This document shows, piece by piece, positions 63,926 to 64,000 of a DNA stretch of 64,000 nt. The DNA is from Ahrensia sp. GTDB lineage: Bacteria; Pseudomonadota; Alphaproteobacteria; Rhizobiales; Rhizobiaceae. The stretch covers positions 62,001-126,000 of the forward strand of contig JAPPOQ010000020.1 in NCBI GenBank assembly GCA_028817895.1. Direction: 5' to 3'. Each line of letters opens with the position of its first letter. The stretch's first letter is position 1. Made by a program: the position numbers and the translations under genes. The notes under the pieces were generated by a model. That model saw only the letters and a list, made by a program, of their open reading frames with translations. It was not told the DNA's origin and did no database searches.

Positions 63926-64000
63926 GGTGGCAACTGGACGAAAGAGACTGAAAACGCTGAAATTTCGGAACCAAACAATCAGATTTGTCGGAGAATGACA

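Noticed and set aside
1-64000. tRNA, rRNA or prophage genes
   Set aside because: No tRNA-like cloverleaf, conserved rRNA stretch, integrase or phage structural gene was recognised on either strand.

Overview
The window looks like chromosomal DNA of a marine-type alphaproteobacterium of the Rhizobiales (Hyphomicrobiales). The strongest marker is the complete acpXL-fabZXL-fabF2XL-fabF1XL-adhXL-lpxXL operon for very-long-chain lipid A acylation. The rplM-rpsI-speB-argC neighbourhood, a B12-dependent ribonucleotide reductase (NrdJ) and a tpa/tauR/xsc taurine module fit the same placement. Species cannot be decided from the sequence. No rRNA, tRNA, CRISPR array, transposase or prophage gene was recognised.

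Layout. 1-612: secreted L,D-transpeptidase, cut by the window edge. 725-13422: taurine dissimilation (tpa, tauR, xsc, TauE-type exporter) followed directly by soeABC, a cytoplasmic sulfite dehydrogenase; a long coiled-coil protein and a tandem pair of small secreted Cys proteins are interspersed. 13438-18770: lipid A very-long-chain fatty acid operon on the minus strand. 19005-25452: a second sulfonate module, suyA-suyB-slcC-comC, with an aldehyde dehydrogenase and an amidase. 25557-28311: HicB/HicA-type pair, a small secreted protein, and a frameshifted CNB-thioredoxin-reductase-like gene. 28605-34055: branched-chain-amino-acid-type ABC importer. 34060-34393: MITE-like element, with a second inverted copy at 60326-60631. 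34413-45467: mostly housekeeping metabolism (BioY, hydrolases, FAD oxidoreductases, phosphohexomutase, AroQ, two ureide-pathway enzymes, a DddP-like M24 protein, ArgC). 45638-47757: SpeB, S9, L13. 48063-50708: small accessory region with hairpin repeats, a GIY-YIG protein, an orphan HTH antitoxin-like gene and an unknown membrane-tailed protein. 50772-63925: NrdJ, MltB-type lytic transglycosylase, three transporters, an autotransporter esterase and a cyclopropane-fatty-acid synthase.

How it works together. Taurine would be transaminated by Tpa to sulfoacetaldehyde, which Xsc cleaves to acetyl phosphate and sulfite. Sulfolactate would be interconverted by SlcC and ComC and cleaved by SuyAB to pyruvate and sulfite. 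Both routes release cytoplasmic sulfite, which SoeABC can oxidise into the quinone pool and the TSUP permease can export. The lipid A operon sits between the two sulfonate modules. The observations most worth a second look are: the lipid A operon encodes an intact ketosynthase beside an overlapping homologue without the Cys-His-His triad, an arrangement like KS-alpha/chain-length factor; TauR-box-like repeats lie before tpa and between tauR and the coiled-coil gene; a two-copy MITE-like element has terminal inverted repeats and TA flanks; and an M24 protein keeps the metal-ligand spacing and the catalytic Asp position of the DMSP lyase DddP.
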